DNA of 21,514 bases from positions 1 through 21,514 of the forward strand of contig WTXI01000498.1 in the NCBI GenBank assembly GCA_022376515.1, in the 5' to 3' direction. The position numbers and the translations under genes were made by a program. The stretch is from Lactifluus volemus. Its lineage: Eukaryota; Basidiomycota; Agaricomycetes; Russulales; Russulaceae. Under the pieces are notes generated by a model. That model saw only the letters and a list, made by a program, of their open reading frames with translations, had not been told where the DNA came from and made no database searches. Below are positions 1 to 8,685 of this stretch, piece after piece; position 1 is the stretch's first letter; every line of letters starts with the position of its first letter.

Positions 1-898
1 ATCCTCCCGCGAGACGGACGCAACATACCTCCCGCGGGCTGACATGATGTACACGGTGGCACTGAGCACGTCGTTCGTAAGTTATCTAAAAGTCCCATCC
101 AACCCATAGGGAGATCTCACCCGCGTCTCACCCCCCTTCTCCCACTGAAAACTTCGTCATGGCACAACAACGACAATATAGGGCGTGACCCGTACTACTA
201 ATCCAACCAGGATATGCCAGACGGACCATTGGTAGCCTCATTGCCAAGGTGCGCCACGAGCGCCTAAGGTCCGGGCGGCAGCATGCGAGCTGCATATGCC
301 CCCGGACGACTTACCCTGCTTCGCCGTCACGGCTCATGTCGCCAAAGCTACGGATGACTGTGACATCAATTGCCTCGGTGCACGTCGGGCACTGTACTCG
401 CAGGACTATGGATAAAAGAGATATTTGGCTCGTGCAAGTTCGTCTCCTAAGCTCTTTGTTTCTCTTTCGTCACTGTCATCTCTTTCTGATGGACAGCAGG
501 TCACAGTTGTTGACTTCTATTCTGTGGGTGCATGCTCGACCTGTACATGTTTTGTGCAAATAACGCCTTTGGGTCTGGACTGTTTTCCGTGTCGAGCTCG
601 GCATCGAAGAGTAGGTCAATCACTCAGGTGATGTACATTACGTAGTAGTTCTACAGCCAATACCGTTGATAGCATCGTTGCGTGTAATGTATCATACTTG
701 TGCTTTGAGGCCCGAACCGTCGCCTGTCTGGGCGAATGGCGGAGAATGAAATCGTGACTGAAGCGCGCGTAAGAAAGGGAGCAAACCTCCAACCAACGCT
801 CAGCGCTCATCGATCATCGCTCATCAGCGCCGTTCCCTTAAGAACAGTATTAGCATCTCTCACCATCCAGAACCTCTGGAGTTCCACCGATCACATAT
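1..898. other. Intergenic region upstream of F-box gene 1; no gene recognised
   Basis: Short open frames occur on both strands but none has recognisable domains, splice-supported extension or family similarity. A weak TATA-like GATAAAAG lies near 412-419. The frame used by exon 1 of the next gene is closed upstream by a TAG at 851-853, so the gene does not extend as one open frame into this stretch. Nothing else can be supported. Confidence 0.5.
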
Positions 899-2465
899 AT
901 GGCCATTCTGGGACCTACGATACAGGAAGGCATGTTGAACACTAACGAAAGCCTGAGGAATCGTATGTCTTTTGTCCGTACCCCATACGATGATCACTCA
1001 CTTGTGTGTTCTAGGCCAGATTGCTCCAATCGAAGCGCTCCCCGATGAAACCCTTTTAACGATTTTCGACTTCTGCCGAGCGATTGCCTTGGAATGCACC
1101 TATCCATGGCCGGGGCCGTGGCCACCGATGTGGCGTAACCCGGTGCACGTATGCCAAAGATGGAGATACGTTGTGTTTTCATCCCCACTCCGCCTCGACC
1201 TACGCCTTTACTACTCAGATCGTAACCGTTCTTCTATGAAGGAAATATTGGATGACTGGCCGCCCTTTCCCATCGAAATATGCTGTTACAATGTTCGGGG
1301 TAACCTGATCGCTGCTCTTGAGCACCGTGACCGCATATGCGAACTGCGTTTCGAGCTATCGTCTTCAGAATGGGAGAAATTGGCCAGAGTGACTGAGATG
1401 CAGTGCCATTCCCTGCACTAACATGCCTTCGCCTTGAGTTGGGTGGCTGGTCGGGACCAGTGCCGGCGCTACCCGCAACGCTTATAGGTGGATCCGCCCT
1501 AAGTCTACGATCATTCCATGCGTAGCTTTCCATTTCCGACCTTGCCTCAATTTCTTTTGTCCTGCAATGACCTTTCCGAACTTCACCTTCAAAATATACC
1601 CAATCTTGGTTATATTCCACCTGAGGCAATGGTCACGGTCCTCTCTGCCCTGACCAAGCTCAGGTGCCTCGAAATCGGTTTCGAACCCGAACAACCCGGA
1701 GAGATCCGACTTGCACCCCCGGCTACACCCGCCGTCCTCCCAGCTCTTACCGAGTTCAAGTTTCATGGTGTCAACAAGTACTCGGAGGACCTCCTGGCTC
1801 GAATCGACGTTCCTCAGCTCAAAACTCTCTGGGTCATGTACGAGCACGAGCCGCACGTGTTTGACATCCCACGAGTCATCTCTCACTCACTTCCCCTTGG
1901 ACCCTTCCATCGTGCCGAGGTAACATTTAGTTCTCTTCGCATCGGCATCGGACTTTATCAGTCAGAGGAGACATATTCTCACAAAACGCTCAAGCTGGGT
2001 TTCGACCAGTACGCGCCAGGTTACCAAGCCGAATGTATTGCACAGATGTGCACCCTGTCCCCTCTACTTCCCAGTGTTACGGAGCTCGACATGGGAAGCG
2101 ACGATTCCTTTTAGGGGTTGGACTTCAAGGATTCGGAGGACCTGAGGGACCATTCTATTTGGCTGGCCCTGTTTCACCTATTTGCTTCTGTTCGGACCCT
2201 GCGTTTGTCTAGCGAGATACGGCCGTTCGTCGTATCGTTCATCCTATCCTCGCTGCTTGGGGAAGGTGCGAACAATGTGCTACCTGAACTTCAAAATGTC
2301 TACCTTACTGACAGGTGTTGGAGAGATGAGCCCGAGGAGCGAGCCATAGAGCTACTCATCGCTGCCAGTCAGAGCTCCGATCACAATGTCACTGTCCACC
2401 GTCTGCCATACTGTGACTGGTGCGAACTAGATCGTGACTGGAGTGAGGCATATGACCATTGTTAG
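899..2465 (+). pseudogene. F-box/LRR-like protein, paralogue 1, interrupted reading frame
   Basis: By family, an F-box-like substrate receptor of an SCF ubiquitin ligase; no target can be named. The first in-frame ATG after an upstream stop is at 899. Exon 1 (899-962) joins exon 2 at 1015 in phase 1. Exon 2 opens with the F-box core LPDETLLTIFDFC, then VHVCQRWRYVVFSSPLRL, the helix typical of agaricomycete F-box proteins, followed by degenerate leucine-rich segments to the stop at 2463-2465. Aligned to the paralogue at 3845-5497, the frame is broken three times: one base lost near 1402, two bases lost near 1518-1526, and an in-frame TAG at 2112-2114. Homology continues through each break in the shifted frame, so these are lesions or base-calling errors rather than introns. 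The family call is firm; calling it a pseudogene is provisional because similar single-base losses recur across the window. Confidence 0.75.
963..1014 (+). other. Spliceosomal intron, 52 nt, in F-box gene 1
   Basis: GTATGT donor, CTCAC branch-like sequence near 996-1000 and TTCTAG acceptor. Removal joins exon 1 to the F-box exon in phase 1. The paralogue has an intron at the matching place and phase, which supports both. Confidence 0.72.
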
Positions 2466-3011
2466 AGAAGAGTTCAATCGGTACTCAGTCTGCCCACCCA
2501 AGCGAGTCTGGAGCGCTTCCCGGACATACATCTGACCAACACTTGCCGCCGCATCCTACGTAACGCTCATCGCATTTCCTCTCATTTCAATATATCTCCC
2601 ACCTTGTCAATTTCGATCCCACGTCTACGTTTCTCAAGAGAAAAATTTATCGTTGATATTCCCTGTCACGTCATAACCGGTGCGACTGTAACATATATTT
2701 CTACTCGCGTTACGTCAACGTACGTCCAGTTCCATCTTATCGCCAAAATAGCATTTCCAATGATTTCGAATATAGGTCTCCCGTATGCTGAACCTAATCA
2801 ATCAGAACTACCTACACTTCCCGGCGTCCTCAATGATGTCTGTCTCACGGTTTCCCAGACAAGATGGAACTGCAAGTCTATGCTCAGCAGTTCATCTCCT
2901 ATCCTAGCACTCTCCACATGCGACCTGAACCACTTTATTCCCAATACGAAATAGGGCATAAAAGTGTGGAAGAGTATCTGCTCTTAGTTGCACCCTTTGT
3001 TCCATAACGTA
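2466..3011. other. Intergenic region downstream of F-box gene 1; nothing recognised
   Basis: This AT-richer stretch contains an open frame at about 2604-2954 that starts at TTG and shows no domain or compositional sign of coding. No repeat, RNA gene or clear polyadenylation signal could be supported. Confidence 0.4.
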
Positions 3012-3317
3012 TTAATGTAATGCCTGTGTGTCACGAGTAGTCTCGACGCCCCACACCTCCTCGGAACTCCAGATAATGATCCCGTTGTCGAACCGAGCAG
3101 GATCGATCGGCTCTCCAAGAGTGTTGACGTAGCCCTGCGCTCGGTTGATACCCAAGGTTTCCTCGTGCACGGCAGCTTCATTAGGCATGGCAAAGACGCA
3201 CGACATGGCGCGCGATACCTCCTTCATCTCCACAATGACGCAATTTTCGAGGCTGAGGGGTGCACGGGGCCCTTTTCGATGGACTATCGAGTGACATCGC
3301 GCGCGAGGCCAAGCCAT
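3012..3317 (-). CDS. Unrecognised protein fragment, hypothetical
   Basis: The frame opens at an ATG at 3317-3315 and closes with TAA at 3014-3012, about 101 residues. The last 75 or so residues have balanced, protein-like composition (segments such as MKEVSRAMSCVFAMPNEAA and GEPIDPARFDNGIIIWSSE), while the first 25 are basic and less convincing. A CCCTCAG sequence around 3254-3260 on the minus strand could be a 3' splice site, so the real exon may begin there. No signal peptide, membrane segment or known motif was seen and I do not recognise the family. It lies antisense between the two F-box genes and could be the last exon of a gene, a relic, or chance. Confidence 0.3.
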   Translation of the reverse strand: MAWPRARCHSIVHRKGPRAPLSLENCVIVEMKEVSRAMSCVFAMPNEAAVHEETLGINRAQGYVNTLGEPIDPARFDNGIIIWSSEEVWGVETTRDTQALH

Positions 3318-3844
3318 TCAGAGCGTTGCCGATGCAGCGCCTCCTCGGCTGAAGCCTCACATCCCCTTCCTTTCGTCTATCATTCGCGTTTCACACTATT
3401 TTGGCTGATCTTAGGAGGCAGTGTATCAAGGCATTGCCTTCAAAAGGCTTATTCTCTCATCTCTCGCTTCGTCTCGCACTAAGCTTCGTTTCATCTCTAT
3501 CGTCTTTCCCTTCGCTTGCTAAACAGCCCCAACATTGACCCACGGGTTCGACGACCCAACGCGTATGTCTCTTGTTTCATTCTCAGATCCGAAATCGTGC
3601 CGCGGGCGTCTTAAACGTTCCCGCGCACGACCCTCCTAGTTTCATTGACTCCCATTTGCTTCCCTTGATCTTGCCCGTGCTCTTCGGAGTACATTCAGCA
3701 TCCATGAGGCAAACAATTTGGCGTGACATGCTGTGCCAGTGGTATCCGCATGTAGTTGCCTAGAAACACAGCCTGAGCCTCAGGCTCTCTACAACTATAT
3801 AACTACTTTCCGTACGTCTCTTCTCATTGTCACCGCACTTTTCG
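3318..3844 (+). promoter_or_regulatory. Upstream region of F-box gene 2 with TATA-like box
   Basis: TATATAA at 3796-3802 lies about 43 bp before the ATG at 3845, a plausible core promoter. A perfect inverted repeat, AGCCTGAG-C-CTCAGGCT, sits at 3770-3786 just upstream of it. The rest is pyrimidine-rich and holds no recognisable gene. Promoter function is inferred from position only. Confidence 0.35.
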
Positions 3845-5497
3845 ATGAACCCTCTCCAGTACGTCAAAAGACCTCTCATTGGCCCTATTTCAAAGTACCT
3901 GACTTATACTCTAATCAGGCGCACTCGCAAGCTCATCAGCCATGTGTTGTCAAGCTCTCAATCAAGGAGCAATGACATCCCCCCTTACTCACCCTCCGAC
4001 ACTTCTCCTTCTAAAACTCACAAGATAGGAGAGCGCATGGGATGGTCCAAGGGATCAAGGTGGATTCGACGACTATGTACGTGATATCGGTTACACTCAC
4101 AACAATGTCTTATTGTATGATGCAGATCGAATTTCACCCCATGTTACAATCTTGTCACTTCCAGATGAGGTTCTCCTAGACATCTTCGAATTCTGCCTAC
4201 CTGATCCTGTGGAGCGCCGAGCGAAGGCATGGCCCAAGCTAGTACATGTATGCCAAAGATGGCGATACATCATGTTTGCATCCCCACTTCGTCTTCATCT
4301 TCGCCTTCTCTGCACAGCCAGGACTCCTGTGAGGAGGACACTGGATGTCTGGCCCCCCTTGCCTATCCAAATACAGTGCTTCTCTGTTTATCCTCGGGAT
4401 GAGGATAACGTAATTGCTGCATTTGAGCGCCCTAACCATGTACGCAGCATTTTGCTCCATGAAATAAGGATACCGCTGGAGCATTTGGTCGCAGCGATGC
4501 AGAAGCCATTTCCGGAACTGGAATCTCTTTCTCTTCGGATGAAATACCCAGATGGGGCCGTGCCGGCGCTTCCCAATACGTTCTTAGGTGGATCTGCCCC
4601 ACGTCTACGATCACTCCAGTTCGATCGCATTCCATTTTCGACATTACCTCGACTTCTTTTGTCTTCCAATGACCTTGTCAATCTGACCCTTGACCGGATA
4701 CCACAGAATGGTTACATTTCGCCCGAGGCAATGGCTACGTGTGTCTCCGCCTTGACCAGCCTCACGTACCTTTCCATCGGTTTCAAATCCCCGGCTTCTC
4801 GTCCTGATCCAATAACCCGACCTCCACCTCCGCTCACACGTGCTGTCCTCCCTGCTCTCACCAATTTTTACTTCCGTGGTGTCAGCGAGTACTTGGAGGA
4901 CCTCATCGCCCGAATCGATGCCCCTCTACTCCACTGTGTGGTAATATTATTCTTCAATCAGCTGGTCTTTGACATCCAACAACTCACTCGGTTCATCGGT
5001 CATGCACCAGCGCTTATGCCATGCTATAGTGCGTTCATACACTTTTTGTTAAATCTGTCACGATTACTTTTCGGCCAAGGAGATGGTCTTCCATTAACGA
5101 GGTCCTGAAATTCGAAATCCCATGCATAGGGGTAGATTGGCAAGTCTCGTCCGTAGCACAAATATGCAACCAGCTTTCGTTCGTCCTGTCTAGTATTGAA
5201 CAGCTCGGCATCGACGAGCAGGGATGGATTTTGCAACTCGATATGGATGACACACAATGGCTGGAACTCTTCCAGCCGTTTACTGCTGTTCGGACCCTGC
5301 GTATATCTAACAATACGGATTCACCCGTCCTGTCAGCGCTACGAGGGCTCAGTGGGGGATCGGCCACGCAGGTGTTACCCGCATTGGAGGAGCTTCAACT
5401 ATTACGGTATCATGCATCTCAGCACGACAACTGGCCATTCATCCTCGCACGTCAACGTTCTGATCACCCTGTGGTTGTCCGCCAACTTGGAGAATAG
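3845..5497 (+). pseudogene. F-box/LRR-like protein, paralogue 2, one frameshift
   Basis: By family, an SCF-type substrate receptor. Exon 1 (3845-4076) encodes about 77 basic residues from the ATG after the TATA-like box; an internal ATG at 4037 is an alternative start. Exon 2 begins at 4126 and carries the F-box core LPDEVLLDIFEFCLPD, then VHVCQRWRYIMFASPLRL, the WPPLPIQIQC strand and leucine-rich segments such as LPRLLLSSNDLVNLTLDRI. The frame breaks in the T run at 5043-5047, where one extra T would restore it; matching sequence then runs open to the stop at 5495-5497 and includes WLELFQPFTAVRTLRIS, which aligns with WLALFHLFASVRTLRLS of paralogue 1. With a single lesion in a homopolymer this may be an intact gene misread in the assembly. 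It lies in tandem, same orientation, with its paralogue. Confidence 0.75.
4077..4125 (+). other. Spliceosomal intron, 49 nt, in F-box gene 2
   Basis: GTACGT donor, CTCAC branch-like sequence at 4096-4100 and GATGCAG acceptor. Phase 1, just upstream of the F-box, matching paralogue 1. Confidence 0.72.
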
Positions 5498-5719
5498 ATG
5501 TGGTAGGAAGCTCAATGTTGTCTACAACCCCTTCCACTCATAGTTACACCCCGTTGATTCATGCTACTCCTATTGTCCTGCTATGCTTTCCCTGTATATA
5601 TCTAACTCCTCTTCGTGGACATTCCATTATCCAAGATATAATTTATAAAGTATCAGTTCCCGAGAAACAATAGAATAAGATGTATATAGCTGGTGGACAC
5701 TGCACTGATTTGATTAGAC
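5498..5719. other. AT-rich 3' flank of F-box gene 2
   Basis: Presumed 3' UTR and spacer, with AT-rich words such as TATAATTTATAAAG near 5637-5650 and AATAGAATAAG near 5669-5679 that could serve as polyadenylation context. No gene seen. Confidence 0.35.
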
Positions 5720-5960
5720 TGTCCGGGGGCCGGGCTGGCCCTCGTTGGCCCTAGGCCGGGCCAGCAATTTGCTGGCCCTTGAGGGGCCGGGCCAGCACCA
5801 GGGTGGCCCTGCCCTTATTTCCAGGGCCAGGGCCAGAGAGTTTTACGACCGGCCCTTAGGGTCGGCCCTGCCCTGGCTACCCTAAACAGGGTAGTGTGGC
5901 GGTGGGGAAGGGGGCACACTGCGTGTTACGGTTATGCGGGCCGCCCGGCCCATTTCTTAC
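5720..5960. repeat. GGCC-rich interspersed repeat
   Basis: Dense alternating GGGCCGGGCC, TGGCCC and CCAGGGCC words in both orientations, including a perfect inverted repeat at 5758-5778 (arms GGGCCAGCAA and TTGCTGGCCC, 1-nt centre). The abrupt composition change from the AT-rich flank suggests a transposon end or satellite-like fragment. Similar GGCC-rich subterminal DNA is known in some hAT elements, but no transposase, terminal repeat or 8-bp target duplication is visible, so the class is not established. Confidence 0.5.
5758..5778. repeat. Perfect inverted repeat, 10-bp arms
   Basis: GGGCCAGCAA, one T, then TTGCTGGCCC. It could form a GC-rich cruciform or hairpin, or be a paired binding site. 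Part of the GGCC-rich block. Confidence 0.8.
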
Positions 5961-6069
5961 TGTTTTCCGTCTGATTTTCGACTTGTGTTGTGACCTAGGA
6001 TCCCTTTCCTTGGCCAGCCCCTTCTGTTCCGCTTCTAGGGGCTGTGCGTCGCCGTTTTGGACGTGTATT

Positions 6070-6168
6070 TGACTCAGGGATCATGACTCAAATCTTGAGT
6101 CAGCGTTCTTGACTCAGATCTTGAGTCAGACGCACTGAGTCAGTTCTTGAGTCATCAGAACTGACTCA
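6070..6168. promoter_or_regulatory. Array of eight TGASTCA (bZIP/AP-1/Gcn4-type) sites
   Basis: Perfect TGACTCA or TGAGTCA occurs at 6070, 6084, 6096, 6110, 6122, 6136, 6148 and 6162, with a one-mismatch TTAGTCA at 6174. The sites lie 76 bp or more upstream of the TATA box at 6244. TGASTCA is the known core bound by Gcn4/AP-1 bZIP factors; binding here is inferred. The start-to-start spacing alternates 12 and 14 bp for the first seven sites. Confidence 0.75.
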
Positions 6169-6243
6169 GGTCCTTAGTCAATAGTCTTGACTTCGCTACT
6201 GTACTATGACCTTTGTAGGATAGTTGGCTGGCCCTCTGTACGC

Positions 6244-6250
6244 ATAAATA
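6244..6250 (+). promoter_or_regulatory. TATA box of LTR-like promoter
   Basis: ATAAATA, followed 33 bp later by AGCTTCAGCTTC, which corresponds to the predicted transcript start of the related LTR at 13783. Direction is plus. Confidence 0.6.
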
Positions 6251-6299
6251 GGGCCCTGTAGACGAGCTAAAGCCCCAGCTTCAGCTTCGTCTAGAATCG

Positions 6300-6931
6300 C
6301 AGTTCATTGTCTCTTGCTCACACTCGCATCGCATCTCCTCCTCTCTTCTTGTGAATCCCCTCTTCGTACCTTGATCTAGGTACTTCGCGCCACGATCAGA
6401 CATCTGTGAACTTGTTCCATTTCCGTGCAACAAGTCCCCAGACGCCTGAACCCTAATATGAACGCGCTGTGAGAAGTAGTCCCCACTTCTCACCCCGCGT
6501 CCGCCCTCGAACCTTAGTTCAACCTCTCACGAGTGTCCTTGGAAGGCGAGCATCTCTTGCATTCCAATTACACTCGCGCCCGTGTTGCGGTTGAACCTAC
6601 ACATCGTCATTCATCCATCTGCCACCGTCTATCCCTTTTAGGAACGGTAACTCCGACCATCGCGTGCGCCGGCCCGTACTAACCGCCTCACGTGATACGA
6701 ACCCCCAAGAGTTCGCACAGTCAAGTCTACTCCTCTAGGACCTTGTCTGCGCGTGCTAGAATCGACTATTTGGTGTTGCTAGTCTTGTCCGACTTGCCAC
6801 AGCAAATAGCCAACCAGAACAACGCTCACTTCAAGCCACGGTCCCTGCGAACCGTGACACTGCGGGCGCACAGAACAGTGGTGTGGGAGGTGTCGGGAAC
6901 AGTGCAGGTCCAGTGACAGCGGTGTCAGGAT
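6300..6931. other. CT-rich leader-like stretch without a gene
   Basis: Pyrimidine-rich sequence downstream of the LTR-like promoter, resembling retroelement R/U5 and leader sequence. No primer-binding site complementary to the local predicted transcript start, no Gag similarity and no RNA gene were found. Confidence 0.4.
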
Positions 6932-7200
6932 GCTGTGTGGGCCGCAATGGTTGCATCTGGAATGGCGGCAGCAGGACAGCAACTGCTGCGTTGGGCAGCA
7001 ATGGCTGTGTTGGGAATGGCGGCGGCGAGGGGGGAGATGGTAGGGGCAGCACCATCAGGACAGCAACCGCTGTGTGGGCCGCAACAGTTGCATCTGGAAC
7101 TGCGGCGGCGGGACAGCAACCACTGCATCAGGACAGCAATGGCCATGTTGGGAATGGCAGCGGAGGGTGGGATGAGGTGTGCAGGTGGGATGAGGCATGC
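6932..7200. repeat. Degenerate tandem repeat, about 137-bp period, two copies
   Basis: GCTGTGTGGGCCGCAA begins at 6932 and again at 7069, and the following 110 or so bases stay alignable (GTTGCATCTGGAA, CAGGACAGCAA and TGTTGGGAATGGC recur in order). Within each unit a shorter GCAATGG/GGAATGGCGGC word also repeats. All frames give low-complexity Gly/Ala/Ser-rich translations, so I treat it as non-coding. It abuts the LINE fragment where its recognisable coding begins. Confidence 0.65.
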
Positions 7201-7209
7201 TTGCATGCC

Positions 7210-8047
7210 GCAACCGCGGTCCACGAGGCATCCACCCCAGACACCCGCAAAGCCACTCTCAAAACCCTCACCAAGGAGGTCCAGGCGGCTAAACGCCGCT
7301 GGGCCAACGAGTTTTTACACAATGCCACCCCTGAACGTTTGTGGACCGCTGCTAAGTGGCGCCTGGGCCACAGACAATGCCTTATCCCCGCCCTCGCCAC
7401 TCCGACCGGCCTCTCAGACGACCCTGGAGCCATGGCCACCGCCCTCAGAACCCGCTTCTTCAATTCCCAGCCCCAACCTGTACCCAAGGTGTTTGCAGAT
7501 GACCCCCACCTGCAGCCCCAAGACCCTACGCCCCGATCACCACATCCGAGATCGCCGATGCTCTGCACCCAACCAGCAATAAGTCGGCCCTGGGCCCCTC
7601 TGGACACAACTACAAGCTGGTCAAGTGGGCCTTCGCAGCTCAACCTGACCTCTTTCGTACCATCTTCGACACCTGCCTGCGCCAGGGCCACCACCCAAAG
7701 GCCTGGAAAACTGCAGCCATTGCAGTGGTCCCTAAGCCGGGTAAGGAAGACTACTCCCTCCCCAAATGCTACTGCCCCGTAGCCCTTTTGGAGTGCTTAG
7801 GCAAACTACTTGAGAAAGTGGTAGCCAAACGCATCTCCTTTGACATCACAGCGCTGAGTCTAGTCCCTTCCACCCAATTTGGGGCCAGACCTCACTCCTC
7901 CACCACAGATGCAGGCCTCTGTCTGACACACGACGTGGAAACAGCCCACGCCCTTGGGAGCGTCTGCGGCACCCTCCTCTTTGACATTCAGGGCTTCTTC
8001 GACAATGTCAACCATGCCAGATTAGTGGCCCTAGTCCGGGCACTGGG
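7210..8047 (+). pseudogene. Tad1-like non-LTR retrotransposon reverse transcriptase fragment
   Basis: Reading from about 7210 in one frame gives the linker region before the RT domain (VQAAKRRWANEFLH, then PERLWTAAKWRLG), and from about 7524 in the next frame the N-terminal RT core: SALGPSGHNYKLVKWAF, VVPKPGKEDYSLP, LLECLGKLLEKVVAKR, TQFGARPHSSTTDA and LFDIQGFFDNVNHARL. The order and wording match fungal Tad1-clade LINEs. One missing C in the run at 7524-7526 explains the frame change. Endonuclease and upstream parts are absent, with the tandem repeat at the left edge. The right edge is sharp: coding breaks off after LVRALG at 8047, where an LTR begins, so the palm motif with the FADD-type catalytic site is missing here and may lie beyond the inserted elements. 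Confidence 0.82.
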
Positions 8048-8365
8048 TGTTAAGGTTCCAAGTGGGACCTTTGTACGAAGTGTACGTTCGTTCGTGAAGT
8101 TAAGAACTAGACTTGCAAGACATGCAAGTCAAGATCAAAGGTTCGATAAAGATGAGACTTAGTAAACGACTAAGTCAAGAGCGTTTCAGAGGTCAAGGGC
8201 TTTGGGCTTAGGGATAAGACCAAAGTGTCAAGAAGTCGAAGAGCGTGATGTCAAGAGGGTTCTCTCAGGTCTGATGCTTCTAGGCAAGCAAGGTTCTAAT
8301 AGATAGAAGACTTGGATTGCGAAACAAAACTGAGACTTAAGGTCTCTAGGGCAGAAAGTACAGGG

Positions 8366-8373
8366 TTTATATA
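8366..8373 (-). promoter_or_regulatory. TATA box of E1 LTR
   Basis: TATATAAA on the minus strand, in the correct orientation to drive E1 transcription. Confidence 0.65.
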
Positions 8374-8435
8374 GAGAAGGACGAGGCTATGTACACAGCC
8401 GTAGGGGCTGTGACCTTCGTACAGCTTTCAGGGTT

Positions 8436-8449
8436 TGAAACATGTTTCA
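8436..8449. promoter_or_regulatory. Palindrome of two abutting TGAAACA elements
   Basis: TGAAACATGTTTCA is a perfect 14-bp palindrome made of TGAAACA and its reverse complement, 62 bp upstream of the E1 TATA box. TGAAACA is the known yeast Ste12 pheromone response element; whether a Ste12 homologue binds here is inference. Confidence 0.5.
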
Positions 8450-8651
8450 GGAATCAGCGAGTCATCCTGTGCATGTGGCTGTTGCTTGAGGCTGTACGGT
8501 GCTGTGTAAGACTGTTCGTGAGAAAATAAGTAAGCGATCTGAAACAAAGCGATCGGCAGTCCATTCGCATAAGCAAAGAAGTTTAACAGAAATGAGTCAT
8601 CAGTCCGAAAATGTATAGTATGAGTTAGCAAACACGTGTCCGTCCATAACA

Positions 8652-8664
8652 CCATCCCCCTTCT
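8652..8664 (-). other. Polypurine tract of E1
   Basis: AGAAGGGGGATGG on the minus strand lies directly before the 3' LTR, the position of the plus-strand DNA primer in LTR retrotransposons. Confidence 0.7.
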
Positions 8665-8685
8665 AAGGCGCAGTCCCACCTGCGT

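Larger units (their letters stand above)
5924..6655 (+). mobile_element. LTR-like promoter remnant or solo LTR, ends unresolved
   Basis: A block beginning TGTTACGG at 5924 (the same eight bases that open the LTR of the element at 13783) holds a TGASTCA array, an ATAAATA TATA box at 6244-6250 and, 33 bp after it, CCCCAGCTTCAGCTT at 6273-6287. That core matches CCCCAGCTTCGGCTT placed 30-33 bp after the TATA box of the 13783 LTR, and both continue to AATCG. A CT-rich leader follows. No matching CCGTAACA end, primer-binding site or gag was found; GGTAAC near 6646-6651 is only a weak end candidate. The promoter is convincing; the boundaries are a guess. Confidence 0.45.
8048..8651 (-). repeat. 3' LTR of E1, 604 bp
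   Basis: On the plus strand it starts TGTTAAGG and ends CCATAACA, so in its own orientation it runs TGTTATGG to CCTTAACA, with ends inverted at 7 of 8 bases. It abuts a polypurine tract at 8652-8664 on one side and interrupted LINE coding on the other. It holds its own minus-strand TATA box. Two small inverted repeats lie in the part downstream of the promoter: ACTTGCA/TGCAAGT at 8111-8129 and GACTTAG/CTAAGTC at 8156-8176. The partner LTR is outside the window. Confidence 0.78.

Noticed and set aside
1403..1525. Possible 123-nt intron (GT at 1403, AG at 1524-1525) that would bypass the first breaks in F-box gene 1
   Set aside because: It would remove leucine-rich sequence that aligns with the paralogue in the shifted frame, and the donor GTGCCA is poor, so lesions fit better.
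3536..3560. tRNA T-arm-like sequence around GGGTTCGACGACCC
   Set aside because: No acceptor stem, D-arm or anticodon arm at suitable distances.
6640..6655. GGTAAC as the 3' end of the LTR-like block that begins at 5924
   Set aside because: It does not complete the CCGTAACA inverted end and no primer-binding site or target duplication follows, so only an approximate end is given.
7128..7694. Minus-strand open frame of 188 codons over the LINE fragment
   Set aside because: The plus strand carries clear Tad1-like RT motifs in order; the minus frame has no recognisable domain.
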